Of a stretch of 21,760 bases of DNA, positions 7,476 to 17,392 are shown piece after piece. Numbering within the stretch: the first letter of the stretch is position 1; each line of letters starts with the position of its first letter. Below the pieces are notes generated by a model. That model did no database searches. It worked only from the letters and a program-made list of their open reading frames with translations, and had not been told where the DNA came from. Origin of the DNA: Mediterranea massiliensis. GTDB lineage: Bacteria > Bacteroidota > Bacteroidia > Bacteroidales > Bacteroidaceae. The stretch lies in NCBI GenBank assembly GCA_958402075.1, contig CATXSD010000040.1:1-21760 (forward strand). The letters are read 5' to 3'. Position numbers and translations under genes: made by a program.

Positions 7476-10400
7476 ATGAAATTAAAGTCTATATTCCTTC
7501 TGTTTTTCTTCTGCATATTACAGAATATGCCGCTATATGCCGAATATTTCAAGCACATAGGGCTGGAAGAAGGCTTCTCAAGTCCATCCGTCATGGCTAT
7601 TTATCAAGATTGTTTAGGACGAATGTGGTTTGGAACCCGAGAAGGAATCAACCTATATGACGGGAATCAGGTTACTTCGTTCAAAGGCTGGATCGACACG
7701 GTCCAGAACAATGGCCAACCCTTTTGGATTGGTAACGAAGTATCTTCCATTGTCGGCGATTGGAACGGGGATGTCTATCTCTTCATTGACAACAGATTAA
7801 TCAAATACTCCATACGCCAGGAACATTTCCAGTATCTGACTGACGAAGATCAGGCCTCAGCCCTTACCTCCTTTAACGGCGATATCTGGTATATCAAGCA
7901 AGATTCGTTGTTCCGTTTGAACCACAACAATGAAACAGCCGAATTTGTATTAAAGCCACAAGCTACCTCCACCATCAATTGCCTCACCGTCCAGCAACAC
8001 TTTATATATATAGGTACTGCAAACGGCGCAATCATGATTGACCGAGAAACACATAAGCAACAACAAATACTAAAAGGAATAGATATATATAGTTTCTTCG
8101 AAAGTTCCCAAAAAGAACTCTGGATAGGAACAAGGATGGAGGGGCTTTACAAAATGAGTTCCAACAGACATCTTGAAAAGATACCCTATCAGCCAGGCAG
8201 TACTAAAGGAGTCAGCAGCGAACAAATACGCAATTTCATAGAAGACGACGAAGGCAACATCTGGTTCGGAACGTTTGACGGATTGCACAAATATGACGCT
8301 GCGACGAAAGAATACAAGCTGATACAAATCCCCCAATACATGGGAGGCCTCACACACCCTTCTATCTTTTCTCTATACAAAGACAGGCAAGGGACCATTT
8401 GGGTGGGAAGCTATTTTGGAGGCGTCAATTATTTCAACCCCCAACATACAGATTTCACGCATTATAATTACAAAGAAAACACTCCCACCAAATTGAATTA
8501 TTCCTATAATGGAGAAATAACATCCGACAACAATGGCAATCTATGGATCGGGACCGACGGCGGAGGAGTTTATTGCGTAGACAAAAGATGGAGCATACTG
8601 AAACAATTTACAGCCAAAGGTCCCAACAGCTTGCCTCACAACAATATCAAAAGTATCTGCTACGACCCGTTACGCAACAGCCTTTATATAGGCACTTACT
8701 TGGGAGGCTTATCCCGTTATGACATAAGTTCAGGACATTTTCACAACTACCTGCAAGACAAAAAATACAAAACTGCTCCTAACGACATTATTTATCACAC
8801 AAAAATCCATGACAACCGTCTTTACATTTCTGCCCGGAACGGCGTGTTCTATCTTGACATCCCTACACAACAGTTCCACAAACTACCCATTCCAGTTACT
8901 TACTATGAACATTTTGACATCGATCAGGAAGGGAATATGTACCTGGTTACCCGAAACAGCCTTTTCATTACACATATCAATCGTCCCGACGACTTTATCC
9001 GCCTTCCGCTCATCATTGGAGACCATCATCTCGTCACCACAAAAGTAGCAAGCACTTCTCAAGGAGCATATATAGCGACTTTGGGAGGAGGTATTCTGTT
9101 CTATGACAGACAAACAAAACGGATCAATCATTACACTGTACAGAACAGTCTGCTTCCCAGTGACTTCTGTTACAATATCTGTCAAACCCACAACGGCAAA
9201 ATACTGATAACCAACAGAAAGGGAATCACCTGTTTTTTCCCTGAAGAGAAAAAATTCACGACGCTGAATTTTATGGGCAATTTCCCGTCAGCCCACATCA
9301 TCAACGGATGTGGCATTTATACTACAACAGACGGAACAATCTACATCGGAGACACAGAAGGCATCACCTCTTTCCATGAGGATGAATTCGACAAGCCCAA
9401 CGCATATAATCCATATACCAATTTTTATTTTTCAGAATTGTGGGTCAACAACCAGCACATACAGCCAAACGACGGAACAGGTATCTTGGAAGAATCACTT
9501 CCCTACACTACACATTTAAAACTGAACCATCTGCAAAACAACCTTACAATCCGGTTTACGATATCCAATTATGAGGAATTACTGACAGAAAAATGGTTCA
9601 TGTACAAACTGGAAGGTCTCGACAGGCAATGGGTCAAAACCAAACAAACAGAGCTTTATTATACCAATCTGAATCCAGGCAAATACACCCTGCACGTCTG
9701 TGCTGTCGACGATAGCGACGGACAAAAAATATCCGACGAACTGACACTGCAGATTTACATTGCCGCGCCCTGGTATAACACCTGGTGGGCTTGGAGCATC
9801 TATCTCATCAGCTTGATTGCAGGTGCTCTCTACTTTATATCCAATAGAATCACCAAGCGTACTTTAGCCTTTTCATTGGAAAAGGAACGTTTTGAAAAAC
9901 AACAAGCCGAACAATTGAATCATGAGAAGCTCGTTTTTTTCACAAATGTCAGCCATGAATTCCGGACTCCCCTTACACTCATCAGCAGCCACATCGACAT
10001 GCTGTTGCAAAAGTCATTGCCTCCCACCATCTACAATCCCCTGCTTAAGATAAAGAAGAATGCATCACATCTGAACAATCTGATATCCGAGCTACTGGAA
10101 TTCAGAAAATTAGATCAGAACCATGAAATTCTCTATCTCAAGCATCAAGACATCGTGGCTTTTCTGAAAGAAATTTATCTTTCATTTGCAGACTATGCCC
10201 ATCAACGGGAAATCTGCTATTCTTTCAATTTTCCCGAAACGCCAGTTCTGTGCTGGTTTGATCCGAGACTTATGGAAAAGGTCTTTTTCAATCTGCTTTC
10301 CAATGCCTTCAAATATACGCCAGACAAGGGAACCATCACTCTCTCAGGAGAAGTATCGGACGAAAAGATATTGGTCCGGGTGGCAGACAATGGCATCGGT

Positions 10401-11516
10401 ATTTCCCAGCAGGAGTCCAAACAGATTTTCACACGCTTCTATCAAGGCAATGCAGCAAAAGAAAACAAGGACATTTTCAAGGGAACCGGCATCGGACTTG
10501 CATTGACCAAGAACATCATTGAAAAACATCACGGGAACATCACTGTCACAAGTACTCTGGGCAAAGGAAGTACGTTTACTGTCAGCTTATCACTCTCGGA
10601 ACAGCCATTCCAACGAGATCCACATATCCAGCTTTTAACCGAAAAGGAGGAACCGACCATCGTCTCAGACTCTTTGCCTACAGACTACCTGGAAAACTCT
10701 GATACACCGCTGGCCGAGAACATTGAAGACAACCGCAATCAGACACATACCGTATTGTTGGTGGAAGACAATGAAGAGCTGTTACAGATACTCAAAGACT
10801 TGTTCTCTCCATTCTACAAGGTAATCTGTGCCCATAATGGCAAAGAAGGACTGGCCTGCGTACACAACGAACAGCCAGACCTGATCATCAGCGACATCAT
10901 GATGCCTGAAATGAGCGGAACAGAAATGTGTCTCCAGCTCAAAAACAACATAGAGCTCTGCCACATTCCCATCATATTACTCACGGCCCTCAACTCGCCA
11001 GAACAGAACATTGAAGGCCTGAACCGAGGCGCCGATGACTATATCACCAAACCATTCCACGTCCAACTCTTGCTGGCGCGGGCCAACAATCTGATCCGCA
11101 ACCGACTGCTGGTACAACGCCAGTTCACCAAAAAACCGATATCCGACATCGACCTGACCAGCATTAATCCCCTGGATAAGGATTTATTGAAACGCACCAC
11201 AGAAATCATAGAAAAACACATGGACGATGTGGATTTCGACATTCCCCAGCTCTGCAAGGAAATCGGTATGGGACGCTCGCTCCTATACGCTAAATTCAAA
11301 GCACTAACAGGCATGACGCCCAATAACTTTATCCTCAATCAACGTCTAAAGCATGCCGCTTCTCTGCTACAACAGCATCCCAATCTCTCAATAGCCGAAA
11401 TCAGTGACCTGTGCGGCTTCAACACGCCGGTTTATTTCAGCCGCTGCTTTAAAAATCTATATGAATGCAGCCCGAAAGAATATCAAAAGCAGAAGGCCTC
11501 AAAAACAAGCAACTGA
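7476..11516 (+). CDS. Hybrid two-component system (HTCS) sensor/regulator of the PUL
   Basis: A 1346-residue one-protein phosphorelay. A signal peptide (~1-22) precedes a periplasmic propeller sensor with Reg_prop repeats (DCLGRMWFGTREGINLYDG; DRQGTIWVGS; DNNGNLWIGTDGGG) and a Y_Y_Y domain (~690-760). One membrane helix (~770-792) follows. The kinase has His827 in NVSHEFRTP, the N box NLLSNAFKYTP (~938) and G boxes VADNGIGIS and GTGIGLAL. The receiver has phospho-acceptor Asp1140 (SDIMMPEMSG) and GADDYITKPF. An AraC-type DNA-binding domain ends the protein (~1240-1340). The frame opens at a TTG (7452), but that codon lies in the -7 box, so the ATG at 7476 is used. HTCS proteins sense oligosaccharides in the periplasm and activate the adjacent susCD; here a lyase-made unsaturated oligosaccharide is the likely signal. 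Confidence 0.95.
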   Translation: MKLKSIFLLFFFCILQNMPLYAEYFKHIGLEEGFSSPSVMAIYQDCLGRMWFGTREGINLYDGNQVTSFKGWIDTVQNNGQPFWIGNEVSSIVGDWNGDVYLFIDNRLIKYSIRQEHFQYLTDEDQASALTSFNGDIWYIKQDSLFRLNHNNETAEFVLKPQATSTINCLTVQQHFIYIGTANGAIMIDRETHKQQQILKGIDIYSFFESSQKELWIGTRMEGLYKMSSNRHLEKIPYQPGSTKGVSSEQIRNFIEDDEGNIWFGTFDGLHKYDAATKEYKLIQIPQYMGGLTHPSIFSLYKDRQGTIWVGSYFGGVNYFNPQHTDFTHYNYKENTPTKLNYSYNGEITSDNNGNLWIGTDGGGVYCVDKRWSILKQFTAKGPNSLPHNNIKSICYDPLRNSLYIGTYLGGLSRYDISSGHFHNYLQDKKYKTAPNDIIYHTKIHDNRLYISARNGVFYLDIPTQQFHKLPIPVTYYEHFDIDQEGNMYLVTRNSLFITHINRPDDFIRLPLIIGDHHLVTTKVASTSQGAYIATLGGGILFYDRQTKRINHYTVQNSLLPSDFCYNICQTHNGKILITNRKGITCFFPEEKKFTTLNFMGNFPSAHIINGCGIYTTTDGTIYIGDTEGITSFHEDEFDKPNAYNPYTNFYFSELWVNNQHIQPNDGTGILEESLPYTTHLKLNHLQNNLTIRFTISNYEELLTEKWFMYKLEGLDRQWVKTKQTELYYTNLNPGKYTLHVCAVDDSDGQKISDELTLQIYIAAPWYNTWWAWSIYLISLIAGALYFISNRITKRTLAFSLEKERFEKQQAEQLNHEKLVFFTNVSHEFRTPLTLISSHIDMLLQKSLPPTIYNPLLKIKKNASHLNNLISELLEFRKLDQNHEILYLKHQDIVAFLKEIYLSFADYAHQREICYSFNFPETPVLCWFDPRLMEKVFFNLLSNAFKYTPDKGTITLSGEVSDEKILVRVADNGIGISQQESKQIFTRFYQGNAAKENKDIFKGTGIGLALTKNIIEKHHGNITVTSTLGKGSTFTVSLSLSEQPFQRDPHIQLLTEKEEPTIVSDSLPTDYLENSDTPLAENIEDNRNQTHTVLLVEDNEELLQILKDLFSPFYKVICAHNGKEGLACVHNEQPDLIISDIMMPEMSGTEMCLQLKNNIELCHIPIILLTALNSPEQNIEGLNRGADDYITKPFHVQLLLARANNLIRNRLLVQRQFTKKPISDIDLTSINPLDKDLLKRTTEIIEKHMDDVDFDIPQLCKEIGMGRSLLYAKFKALTGMTPNNFILNQRLKHAASLLQQHPNLSIAEISDLCGFNTPVYFSRCFKNLYECSPKEYQKQKASKTSN

Positions 11517-11590
11517 TTTTTTATAATATCCAGCCGCCGCAGGAGCTAAAAAACTATCTTGTTTTCCAAGGAACAAGCAAACAGAAAAAA

Positions 11591-11705
11591 GTTTCAAATG
11601 TTGTCCAAACAACGAAACTACTTGTTTCAAATCCGTCTCATTTGTTGAAACCAGTAGTTTCATTGAAAGAAACCACTGGTTTCATTGAATGAAACTGTCG
11701 GTTTC
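11591..11705. repeat. Helically phased array of GAAAC-N5-GTTTC palindromes
   Basis: Four full 15-bp units start at 11614, 11647, 11669 and 11691. A lone GTTTC at 11591-11595 stands where a fifth unit would end. Steps are 33, 33, 22 and 22 bp, all multiples of 11. The last three units have 7-bp gaps (ATTGAAA, ATTGAAT). The unit at 11669-11683 is a nearly perfect palindrome (GAAACCA-C-TGGTTTC), and it is also 14/15 complementary to the unit at 11647-11661, so the pair could form one large hairpin. This could be a multi-site operator or a structured RNA/DNA element; its function is unknown. Confidence 0.7.
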
Positions 11706-11853
11706 AATGCGAACCCGACAGCACTTCGAAAATCCGGTTGAACAACAAAGAACATCGTTCCGTCACCCTTCGCCCATACTCCCAATACTTTCGTTAATAA
11801 AACCTCTCCGAACCGAAGGATATGGCCGAATCCAATGTCCCATTTATGGATTT

Positions 11854-11883
11854 TTGGACAATTTTGCTCAATAGTTGGACAAT
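11854..11883 (+). promoter_or_regulatory. Candidate HTCS operator: TTGGACAAT direct repeat, 21-bp period
   Basis: TTGGACAAT occurs at 11854-11862 and again at 11875-11883, two helical turns apart on the same face. AraC-family regulators, whose DNA-binding domain ends the HTCS, commonly bind such direct repeats. The second copy ends about 29 bp before the susC -7 box, close to the place of an activator touching RNA polymerase. An inverted copy of eight of the bases (TTGTCCAA) occurs at 11601-11608, beside the palindrome array. Assignment to HTCS is inference. Confidence 0.5.
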
Positions 11884-11912
11884 CCGTATAGTTAAATATA
11901 GTATATCATAAT

Positions 11913-11920
11913 TAATTTTG
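11913..11920 (+). promoter_or_regulatory. Candidate -7 box of the susC operon
   Basis: TAATTTTG matches TAnnTTTG. There is no recognisable -33 TTTG at the right spacing, as expected for a promoter needing an activator. A start near 11927 would give a leader of about 155 bases before the susC ATG. Confidence 0.5.
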
Positions 11921-12081
11921 CAACGCTTTAACAGAATCTTCAAACAAAATACAATGAGAACAAGAACGGAACGATGTTGCTCGCCACCTGGCAATTATAA
12001 CAAAAACAAAGGGGATACTTGAGAGTGCTGATGACATATTCTGCATAAAAACAATTAAATCATGATGTAAAATGTAATATT

Positions 12082-15000
12082 ATGAAAATGAAAATTCGAA
12101 AGCATGTGAGCATGCTGTTATTAATCGTATGTTGCATACCTTTCATGCTACATGCACAGACAACTACCATTCAAGGTAAAGTAATCGACGTACATGGCGA
12201 AGCCATTATAGGTGCCAGCGTAACAGTCGAAGGTACAACTAATGGAGGCATTACAGACCTCGACGGTTTCTATCGGGTAAAGGCCAAGCCTGGAGACTAC
12301 TTAAAGATTACCTATATGGGATATAAAGATGCCCGGGTAAAGGCAGAACAAGGGCTGACCACTACGTTGGAAGAAGACAATGCACTTCTGGACGAAGTGG
12401 TCGTAGTGGGCTATGGCGTACAGAAAAAGGTAAATTTGACGGGATCTGTAGCTGCAGTCGGTGGCGATAAAATAGCCAACCGTCCTGTAATGAGCATAGG
12501 CCAAGCCTTGTCAGGTGTAGCTCCCGGTGTCCGTGTTACACAAGGCAGCGGTGCTCCCGGTGAAGAAAGCATTTCTATCCAGGTACGCGGCGAGGGTTCT
12601 TTCAACAATAGCAGCCCTTTAATTCTGGTAGATGGTGTAGAAGCAGATATGGCTCCGCTGAATTCGGATGACATCGAAAGCATTTCAATTTTGAAAGATG
12701 CCAGTTCTGCAGCCATCTACGGTTCGCGTGCCGCCAATGGCGTTATCTTGATTACCACCAAAAAGGGGAAGACCAATGAAAAGCCGCGTGTAACACTGAC
12801 CGCCATGTTCGCTTCCGAAAAGCCGGTAACAGACTTCAGCCTGATGTCGAGTACAGCCGATTTCATGGAACTGCACAACATTGCCAAACAGAATGCAGTG
12901 CCCAATTCGACCACGCCAGACTACAGCTATTCTAGCATCGAAGAATGGCGTGCAGCCGATGCCAACCCCAACGGCATGTATACCAACCCTGTTACAGGCC
13001 AACAAATACCCAACTGGCTGGCATATCCTAACACCGACTGGGCCCAAATCCTATTCCAGCCCTCTTTCTACCAACGTTACGGAGTCAATGTAACCGGAGG
13101 AAGCAATGCCACGACCTACCTGTTGTCATTGGGCTATCAGGACAATCCCGGTACATTGGAAAATACGGCCATGCAACGTTTCAATATCCGTGCCAATGTA
13201 GAAACGAAAATAGCAGATATCATCACTTTCGGTACTCAAACCTATGGAACAAAAGAGTTCAAGGAACCCGGTAGTACATCCATGTCCTACCTGCTACAAG
13301 CCTATCCGGGTATCAACCCTATCTATGACGGAAAATTCGGAGCCAGTGAGAATCCGGAAGTGACAAACATTGACAACATCCTCCAGCAAGTTGCAGCCCA
13401 AGGTGGACAAAACACTTACACCCGCCTCAACACGACGTGGTATGCCAACGTAGAATTACCTTTAAAAGGATTGGTTGCTGAAGCCAAATTCAACTGGAGC
13501 CAATATACCCGTCACGACGAGCACTATTCACAAAACCAGCCCAGATACAGTTTCCGTGAAAGTTTCGACACTCCTAAAGAAGGCGTTGGAGTATTGGACC
13601 AGGCAACGACTTATCGTTACTATTATGAATCGACCAGCTATACTGCCGACCTCCTCCTCCGCTATAACAATACGTTTGGCAAGCACGATGTAGGTGCATT
13701 GTTTGGTTATGAACAACATCGCGCCGAAACGACAGGATTCAGCGCACAAAAACAAGGATTGATTGACTGGAGCATTACCGACATCACTTCCGCCGCCGAA
13801 ATGTATTCGATTGGCGGCAGCGCCAAAGCCGTAAACGCCATGCTTTCTTACTTCGGCCGCGTCAACTACGCATATGAAGGTAAATATCTATTGGAAGCCA
13901 GCTTCCGTTCAGATGCATCTTCCAAATTTGCACCCGGACATCGCGGCAATTTCTTCCCCTCGGGCTCTGCAGCATGGCGCATCAGTGAGGAACCCTTCTT
14001 CCAGCCCCTCAAGAAAGCAATCAACTACTTGAAACTTCGTGCATCTTATGGTTCACTGGGAAATACAGTTAGCGGGAATTATGATTGGCAAGCATTGTAT
14101 ACAAAGGTAAACCATGTATTCAATGAATCGGTACAAAACGGATTGATCCAATCGACTATTCAAAACTTGGGCCTGTCTTGGGAAAAAGTGACGACATGGG
14201 ACATCGGTCTCGAAGCCTCCTTCCTGGACCAGCGTCTGACTGCGGAAGCAGACTTCTACGTTCGAAATACGTCAGATATCCTGACAAATTCCGTCATCTA
14301 TAAGACCATGGGAACAATCAATGCACCTATGTCCAATACAGCCAGCTTGACCAACAAGGGTGTGGAAGTGACTTTAGGATGGAATGACAAAATAGGAGAC
14401 TTCCGTTATGGAGTCAGCGCAAACGTTGCTTTCAACAAAAACAAGATTACTGATTTCCAGGGCGAATTGACTTACGAGCTTGATGAATCAACTTTGGACA
14501 TTTGGGGCAACCCGACATGGCGCTATACCAACCTGGCAGACGTATCCACCGGTGGAAACGAACGTCGGGTAGAAGGCCACATGATTGACGAATGGTTCTT
14601 GCGCCGGCCCTACAACGGTACAGGTACCTATACTCTGCCCGACGGCAGTGTCGATCCGAACGGAGGTCCTAAAGACGGTATGATCCGCACCAAAGCCGAT
14701 CTTGACTGGGTGGCTGCCATGTTGTCTGCAGGCTATACCTTCAACAACGACCTCAAGAATATCGGTCCGGACGGTTCCAACCTGTGGTATGGCGACTTGA
14801 TTATGGCGGATGCCAATGGCGATGGAAAATATGGTAACGATGACGACCGCGAATTTACAGGCAAGAGCGCCACTCCAAAGGTAACCTTAGGCTTGAACCT
14901 GTTTGCCGAATGGAAAGGCTTTGACCTCAATATGGTATGGTCCGGCCGCTTCGGCAGCTACCATTACCTTAACTCCAAGGGAGCCAATGGTTCCATATTG

Positions 15001-15441
15001 TCCAACGTAAAAGACCAACTTCCTGGCGATGCATGGGAGAAGTATTACTTCTATGATTCTGAAGCAGCCTACCAGGGGGTGATTACGGATGAAAATGGTA
15101 CAATCATCGGTTCATCTTACGATCCGGCAACCGATCCGAATGCCAGCATCAACGCCAAATATCCGCGTCTATTGACATCTGGAGGAACTACGCCTGCAAA
15201 TACGCTCTATCTGTATAATACATCATTCGTCAAACTGAAATCCCTGCAAATAGGATACACTCTTCCTAAAAGCTGGTTGGCATCTGCGCGCATCAGTAAC
15301 CTGCGTGTATTCTTGACAGGAGAAAACCTGCTGACCTTCAAGCACAAGGATTTCCCGGGTGTAGATCCCGAATTGGGAAGTTCCATCGTAGTCTACCCGT
15401 TGGCACGCATGTTCTCGGGTGGCATTTCAGTAACCTTTTAA
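12082..15441 (+). CDS. susC: SusC-family TonB-dependent outer-membrane oligosaccharide transporter
   Basis: A 1119-residue SusC homologue. A signal peptide (~1-26, ending LHAQ) precedes a carboxypeptidase-regulatory-like domain (~28-100; QGKVIDVHGEAIIGASV). The TonB-box/SusC signature DEVVVVGYG spans ~104-112, then comes the plug (LTGSVAAVGGDKIANRPV... ILVDGVEADM... AANGVILITTKKG) and a long barrel ending in aromatic Phe (ISVTF). SusC forms the import channel under a SusD lid and passes oligosaccharides to the periplasm using TonB energy. An ATG at codon 3 is an alternative start. It lies downstream of the regulatory gap and 16 bp ahead of susD, so the two are surely co-transcribed. The exact ligand cannot be read from the sequence. 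Confidence 0.96.
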   Translation: MKMKIRKHVSMLLLIVCCIPFMLHAQTTTIQGKVIDVHGEAIIGASVTVEGTTNGGITDLDGFYRVKAKPGDYLKITYMGYKDARVKAEQGLTTTLEEDNALLDEVVVVGYGVQKKVNLTGSVAAVGGDKIANRPVMSIGQALSGVAPGVRVTQGSGAPGEESISIQVRGEGSFNNSSPLILVDGVEADMAPLNSDDIESISILKDASSAAIYGSRAANGVILITTKKGKTNEKPRVTLTAMFASEKPVTDFSLMSSTADFMELHNIAKQNAVPNSTTPDYSYSSIEEWRAADANPNGMYTNPVTGQQIPNWLAYPNTDWAQILFQPSFYQRYGVNVTGGSNATTYLLSLGYQDNPGTLENTAMQRFNIRANVETKIADIITFGTQTYGTKEFKEPGSTSMSYLLQAYPGINPIYDGKFGASENPEVTNIDNILQQVAAQGGQNTYTRLNTTWYANVELPLKGLVAEAKFNWSQYTRHDEHYSQNQPRYSFRESFDTPKEGVGVLDQATTYRYYYESTSYTADLLLRYNNTFGKHDVGALFGYEQHRAETTGFSAQKQGLIDWSITDITSAAEMYSIGGSAKAVNAMLSYFGRVNYAYEGKYLLEASFRSDASSKFAPGHRGNFFPSGSAAWRISEEPFFQPLKKAINYLKLRASYGSLGNTVSGNYDWQALYTKVNHVFNESVQNGLIQSTIQNLGLSWEKVTTWDIGLEASFLDQRLTAEADFYVRNTSDILTNSVIYKTMGTINAPMSNTASLTNKGVEVTLGWNDKIGDFRYGVSANVAFNKNKITDFQGELTYELDESTLDIWGNPTWRYTNLADVSTGGNERRVEGHMIDEWFLRRPYNGTGTYTLPDGSVDPNGGPKDGMIRTKADLDWVAAMLSAGYTFNNDLKNIGPDGSNLWYGDLIMADANGDGKYGNDDDREFTGKSATPKVTLGLNLFAEWKGFDLNMVWSGRFGSYHYLNSKGANGSILSNVKDQLPGDAWEKYYFYDSEAAYQGVITDENGTIIGSSYDPATDPNASINAKYPRLLTSGGTTPANTLYLYNTSFVKLKSLQIGYTLPKSWLASARISNLRVFLTGENLLTFKHKDFPGVDPELGSSIVVYPLARMFSGGISVTF

Positions 15442-15457
15442 TTAACAAGAAACGGAT

Positions 15458-17365
15458 ATGAAAAAAATATTCTATTCCATGGCAACCGCAGCCTTATTAA
15501 GCACTGCAACAGCCTGTACCAGCATTTTGGAAACAGCTCCCAACGACAAGCTTTCCAGTGAGACCATGTGGACCACAGAGAGCAACGTAGACCAAGGAGT
15601 TATCGGTGTATACTACTCTCTGAAGAATCCCTTTCCCGGCAACAAATTTATTGGTGCCAATGTAAGTATCGGTTATTACGGTTTCGATGCGTTAGGCATG
15701 TGCGGACAAGGAGAATACGACATGAGAAGTCTGTTCACCACCTCTGTCAACCCCAGCAACAGCGTCTTCCTTTCCATCTGGCAATGGTGCTACAACGGCG
15801 TACATCGTGCCAATGCAGCTATTGCAGGTATACCGGGTGCTCCTATTAATGAAGAAAAGAAAGCCCGCCTGATTGCCGAATGCAAGATTTTGCGTGCATT
15901 CTTTTATGACCGATTGAACATTCTTTTTGGCAACAATGGTATCGGAGTGCCACTTTACACCGAACCCGTTGATCCCGACCAGTGCAACAAGGTGCAAAGT
16001 CCTGAATCAGAAGTGTGGACACAAATCATCCAGGACTTGACGGATGCCATCAACGAACCCAACCTCCCGGACAATCAAATCAACGGTGAAGGGCGTGCCA
16101 GCAAAGGAGCCGCTTATGCCTTGCGCGGAAAGGCTTACTTAATCAACAAGGAATATGCAAAAGCTGCATCGGACTTTGAGCAAGTAGGGAAATGTGGTTA
16201 CTCCTTGTTTGGTGACTACAAACAACTCTTCAAGGAGGCAAACGAGCGTTGCGAAGAGATGATTCTCAGCCTGCAATATATTGAAGACCCGACCGGATAT
16301 GGCACTTCTATACAAAAATATTGCGCAGCCTTCACACAAGGAGCCGAAGATGGCCGTGGCTGCTGGACCGACTTACAGGTAACTCCTGCAGTGGTCGACT
16401 TGTATGAAGTAGTCAACAATGACGGAACAGTAAGCGACTTCGCATGGAAAGACTTCCTGGCTGATTGGGAATACGTGACCAACCGTGAGGCAGCAGAAGG
16501 ACACACCAAATATCGGAAAGTATTCTTTATCCGTGACAAATATATCAATGGTATGGAGATTCACCCGACCGTTACTGCTGCCATTGACAAGGAACTCAAC
16601 AAGCTGCCGGCTGATATACAGGCTATTTATCTGCCCGAAGGCAACGAAGCACGTCTTAAGGCTGCTTATGCAAACAGAGATCCTCGTCTGGCCTACAATG
16701 TCGTTACTCCATACGCCAACTATCTGGGCGTCAACAGCAATTCAACGGCAGAAGGCTGGTATACCTATCGTTGGCCGGTCATTGGCAAATATTATTTCGA
16801 CCAGGCATCGGCCGAGCCCAACGCCAACCCGAACCTGCCGTCCGACTATTATGCATCCGGTTGTTGCAATGCGCAGGCCGAATTCAAATACATCCACCGC
16901 AAATTCATCGGTGAAGGACTTGAATACATGCGCCGTGAACAAAACCCGATTGACGAGCCCATCATCCGTTATGCTGATGTACTGTTGATGTGGGCTGAAG
17001 CTCTGGTAGAAATGGACGACCTGAATGGAGCTATGGCTAAGGTAAAACAAGTACGCGACCGTGTAGGTATACCTACTCCAACTTCCAAATTCACAGACAA
17101 AGAAACCGCCCGCAACTACGTACGTGACGAACGCCGCCGTGAGTTTGTAAATGAAGGCATTAATTTCTTCGATGAAATGCGCTGGCGCACATTAAAAGAG
17201 ACCAAATTCTCACAAGTCTGCGCACAAAATGCATGGGGAGGTACAGAAAATACTGGAGGAACTACCTACAAGTGGATCGGTGACCAATGGTATACTTGGC
17301 CTGTTCCCAAAAGCGAAATTGAATTGAATCCTGATATGACACCTACTCCGGGTTGGGAGTATTAA
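15458..17365 (+). CDS. susD: SusD-family surface glycan-binding lipoprotein
   Basis: A 635-residue SusD/RagB homologue. The signal sequence ends in a lipobox, ATAC with Cys20, so it should be a lipoprotein and is expected at the cell surface. The N-terminal TPR-like half includes the SusD stretch LIAECKILRAFFYDRLNILFG. The C-terminal RagB/SusD part has RYADVLLMWAEALVEM and RREFVNEGINFFDEMRW and ends with the family-typical YTWPVPKSEIELNP. SusD caps the SusC barrel and captures the glycan. No extra SusE/SusF-like binding protein follows. The gene is closed by a strong hairpin terminator before the lyase gene. Confidence 0.96.
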   Translation: MKKIFYSMATAALLSTATACTSILETAPNDKLSSETMWTTESNVDQGVIGVYYSLKNPFPGNKFIGANVSIGYYGFDALGMCGQGEYDMRSLFTTSVNPSNSVFLSIWQWCYNGVHRANAAIAGIPGAPINEEKKARLIAECKILRAFFYDRLNILFGNNGIGVPLYTEPVDPDQCNKVQSPESEVWTQIIQDLTDAINEPNLPDNQINGEGRASKGAAYALRGKAYLINKEYAKAASDFEQVGKCGYSLFGDYKQLFKEANERCEEMILSLQYIEDPTGYGTSIQKYCAAFTQGAEDGRGCWTDLQVTPAVVDLYEVVNNDGTVSDFAWKDFLADWEYVTNREAAEGHTKYRKVFFIRDKYINGMEIHPTVTAAIDKELNKLPADIQAIYLPEGNEARLKAAYANRDPRLAYNVVTPYANYLGVNSNSTAEGWYTYRWPVIGKYYFDQASAEPNANPNLPSDYYASGCCNAQAEFKYIHRKFIGEGLEYMRREQNPIDEPIIRYADVLLMWAEALVEMDDLNGAMAKVKQVRDRVGIPTPTSKFTDKETARNYVRDERRREFVNEGINFFDEMRWRTLKETKFSQVCAQNAWGGTENTGGTTYKWIGDQWYTWPVPKSEIELNPDMTPTPGWEY

Positions 17366-17392
17366 TCTAACCTGATTCAATAGAATTCAAAT

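Larger units (their letters stand above)
11517..12081 (+). other. 565-bp regulatory gap between HTCS and susC
   Basis: No convincing gene lies here. It holds a phased GAAAC/GTTTC palindrome array in its left third, a 21-bp-period direct repeat and -7 box in the middle, and a presumed susC leader of about 155 bases on the right. A 22-codon open frame (11954-12022) lies in that leader without a recognisable ribosome-binding site. No clear intrinsic terminator follows the HTCS gene. Confidence 0.7.

Noticed and set aside
11591..11705. CRISPR array
   Set aside because: The units are 15 bp with 7- or 18-bp gaps, the centres vary, and there are no cas genes; this is not a CRISPR repeat-spacer pattern.
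11954..12022. 22-codon leader peptide before susC
   Set aside because: It starts with ATG and lies in the presumed leader, but has no ribosome-binding site, no rare-codon run and no attenuator hairpin after it; probably chance.
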